Positions 62,254 to 64,000 of a stretch of DNA of 64,000 nucleotides are shown one piece after another (the first letter of the stretch is position 1; each line of letters opens with the position of its first letter). The stretch spans positions 1 to 64,000 of the forward strand of contig NW_023367311.1 of the NCBI RefSeq assembly GCF_902167145.1, read 5' to 3'. Under the pieces are notes generated by a model. It was not told where the DNA came from, made no database searches, and was given only the letters and a program-made list of their open reading frames with translations. The stretch is from Zea mays. Its lineage: Eukaryota > Streptophyta > Magnoliopsida > Poales > Poaceae. The translations under genes were made by a program, and so were the position numbers.

Positions 62254-62889
62254 TGTTGGAGACTTGTTCTCAAATGCTATAAGAACAAGGCAACATAAAA
62301 AATGTTAATCGGTCAAGCCCTTCGTCCTACGAAGCATTATTCCCCTTAGGATATAATGGTTTTCGGACGAAGGTTATGAAGGGCATACCTTCATAAATAC
62401 ATTACATAATGACGAAGAATGAATTATAAGGAATACAAAGGTTTACATAGATAATTATACATTATTATTATATATAAATGGAAATAACATTGAATTACAA
62501 ATGTACCTTCAACTTGAAGGAGATGAAAGTACAAGCGTGACGCAAAAGTGAATGCCCAGTCCGCGTGAACAGTACGGGGGTACTGTTCACCTATTTATAG
62601 GCACGGGGCACAACCCATACAAAATTACATTCATGCCCTTTACATTTGATAATAATTCTATAGTAATCTGTCGAGGTCTAAATAGCCTTTTCATCTTTAA
62701 GTCGGTTTCACATTTTGTTGCTACGCCGAAGCTTTCCTGCTCACACCTTCGGCGCTGTATCAACCTTCGTATTACTCTGGTCTACTGTGATGTCGACTTG
62801 AATCCGAAGATACCTGTTCACACATTGTACTCCAGAAATACTGTTAAATCCTGTTTTTGAGGACCTTCGGAAGCCGAAGGCCCCCAACA
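62254..62889 (-). repeat. TE2 5' LTR
   Basis: A 636-bp LTR, the right-hand copy on this strand. One difference from 56000-56635 was seen (near 62827). Confidence 0.95.
62592..62599 (-). promoter_or_regulatory. TATA box of TE2 5' LTR
   Basis: TATAAATA on the - strand (TATTTATA on +), in GTGCCTATAAATAGGTGAAC, identical in context to the TE1 promoter. Confidence 0.7.
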
Positions 62890-62894
62890 CTAAT
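62890..62894. other. TE2 right target-site duplication (CTAAT)
   Basis: Second CTAAT copy, followed by ATTATTGAAAATGGTC, which continues the interrupted monomer. Confidence 0.93.
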
Positions 62895-64000
62895 ATTATT
62901 GAAAATGGTCGCTCATGGCTATTTTCAAGGTCGCTCATGGCTATTTTCATAAAAAATGGGGGTTGTGTGGCCATTTATCATCGACTAGAGGCTCATAAAC
63001 CTCACCCCACATATGTTTCCTTGCCATAGATCACATTCTTGGATTTCTGGTGGAGACCATTTCTTGGTCAAAAATCTGTAGGTGTTAGCCTTCGGTATTA
63101 TTGTAAATGATCGTTCATGGCTATTTTCGACAAAAATGGGGGTTGTGTGGCCATTGATCATCGACCAGAGGCTCGTCCACCTCACCCCCCATATTTTCCT
63201 TGCAATAGATCACATTCTAGGATTTTTGGTGGAGACCATTTCTTGGTCTAAAATCCGTAGGTGTTAGCCTCTAGTATTATTGAAAATGGTCGCTCATGGC
63301 TATTTTCAAGGTCGCTCATGGCTATTTTCATAAAAAATGGGGGTTGTGTGGCCATTTATCATCGACTAGAGGCTCATAGACCTCACCCCACATATGTTTC
63401 CTTGCCATAGATTACATTCTTGGATTTCTGGTGGAAACCATTTCTTGGTTAAAAACTCGTACGTGTTAGCCTTCGGTATTATTGAAAATGGTCATTCATG
63501 GCTATTTTCGGCAAAATGGGGGTTGTGTGGCCATTGATCGTCGACCAGAGGCTCATACACCTCACCCCACATATGTTTCCTTGTCGTAGATCACATTCTT
63601 GGATTTCTGGTGGAGACCATTTCTTGGTCAAAAATCCGTAGGTGTTAGCCTTCGGTATTATTGAAAATGGTCGTTCATGGCTATTTTCGACAAAATGGGG
63701 GTTGTGTGGCAATTGATCATCGACCAGAGGCTCATACACCTCACCCCACATATGTTTCCTTGCCATAGATCACATTCTTGGATTTATGGTGGAGACCATT
63801 TCTTGGTCAAAAATCCGTACGTGTTAGCCTTTGGTATTTTTGAAAATGGTCATTCATGGCTATTTTCGACAAAAATGGGGGTTGTGTGGCCATTGATCAT
63901 CGACTAGAGGCTCATACACCTCACCCCACATATGTTTCCTTGCCATAGATCACATTCTTGGATTTCTAGTGGAGACCATTTCTTGGTCAAAAATCCGTAG
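62890..64000 (-). repeat. knob180 satellite array, block D right part (- orientation)
   Basis: About six monomers continuing block D after TE2, including two with the 22-bp duplication and one with small losses (CACCCCCCATATTTTCC near 63181). The array runs off the right edge. Confidence 0.93.

Larger units (their letters stand above)
56000..62889 (-). mobile_element. TE2: second, young copy of the same retrotransposon family
   Basis: A 6890-bp element in reverse orientation with 636-bp LTRs and CTAAT target duplications. Order read on the - strand: 5' LTR (62254-62889), PBS, gag remnant, non-coding region with an 80-bp tandem repeat, antisense gene (on the + strand here), polypurine tract, 3' LTR (56000-56635). 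There is no pol. The two LTRs differ at one site seen by eye (CATTATACTCC/CATTGTACTCC), so insertion was very recent. Internal sequence is about 96-98% identical to TE1 where I compared it, but the LTRs are roughly 10% or more diverged from those of TE1. Confidence 0.93.

Noticed and set aside
1..64000. The 350-bp TR-1 knob repeat or the CentC centromere satellite
   Set aside because: All satellite sequence read here fits the 180-bp knob monomer. I saw no stretch resembling TR-1 or a 156-bp CentC unit, though a database search would be more certain.

Overview
The window reads as heterochromatin of a maize-type genome (Zea mays or a close relative). About 50 kb is the 180-bp knob satellite (knob180) and about 14 kb is two full-length copies of one LTR retrotransposon family inserted into it. 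I see no ordinary host gene, rRNA or tRNA gene, CRISPR array or bacterial feature. The assignment rests on recognising the knob180 monomer (it carries GGCCACACAACCCCCATTTT and ACATATGTGGGGTGAGG) and on retroelements rich in CTTCGG/CGAAGG with a plant Ty3/gypsy Gag. Both were recognised from memory, not by a database search.

Layout: 1-9645 knob180 in + orientation; 9646-43922 knob180 in - orientation, interrupted by element TE1 (25534-32882, + strand); 43923-48754 knob180 in + orientation; 48755-64000 knob180 in - orientation, interrupted by element TE2 (56000-62889, - strand). The three orientation switches are sharp, each leaving a 41-53 nt spacer between inverted arms. The satellite is built from nested segmental duplications (periods 382, 561, 741, 920, 1123, 1460, 1642, 1660, 1775, 2020 and 2557 bp). 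All are whole numbers of monomers, most plus about 20 bp, because a monomer variant with a 22-bp internal duplication recurs.

TE1 and TE2 each have TG...CA LTRs, a perfect 5-bp target duplication, a primer-binding site, a gag region and a polypurine tract, but no protease, reverse transcriptase, RNase H or integrase. They are therefore non-autonomous. Between gag and the 3' LTR each carries a second gene on the opposite strand, with its own TATA box, a 92-nt intron and a protein of about 970 residues resembling the plant 'putative gypsy type transposon' (Transposase_28-like) family. This gene is open in TE2 and broken by two nonsense codons in TE1. Gag is broken in both: an amber codon in TE1, and a 5' deletion plus a nonsense codon in TE2. 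TE2 is very young (LTRs differ at about 1 site in 636); TE1 is older (about 9 in 644).

The antisense gene and the inverted-duplication architecture of the satellite are the two aspects most worth following up. All counts were made by eye.
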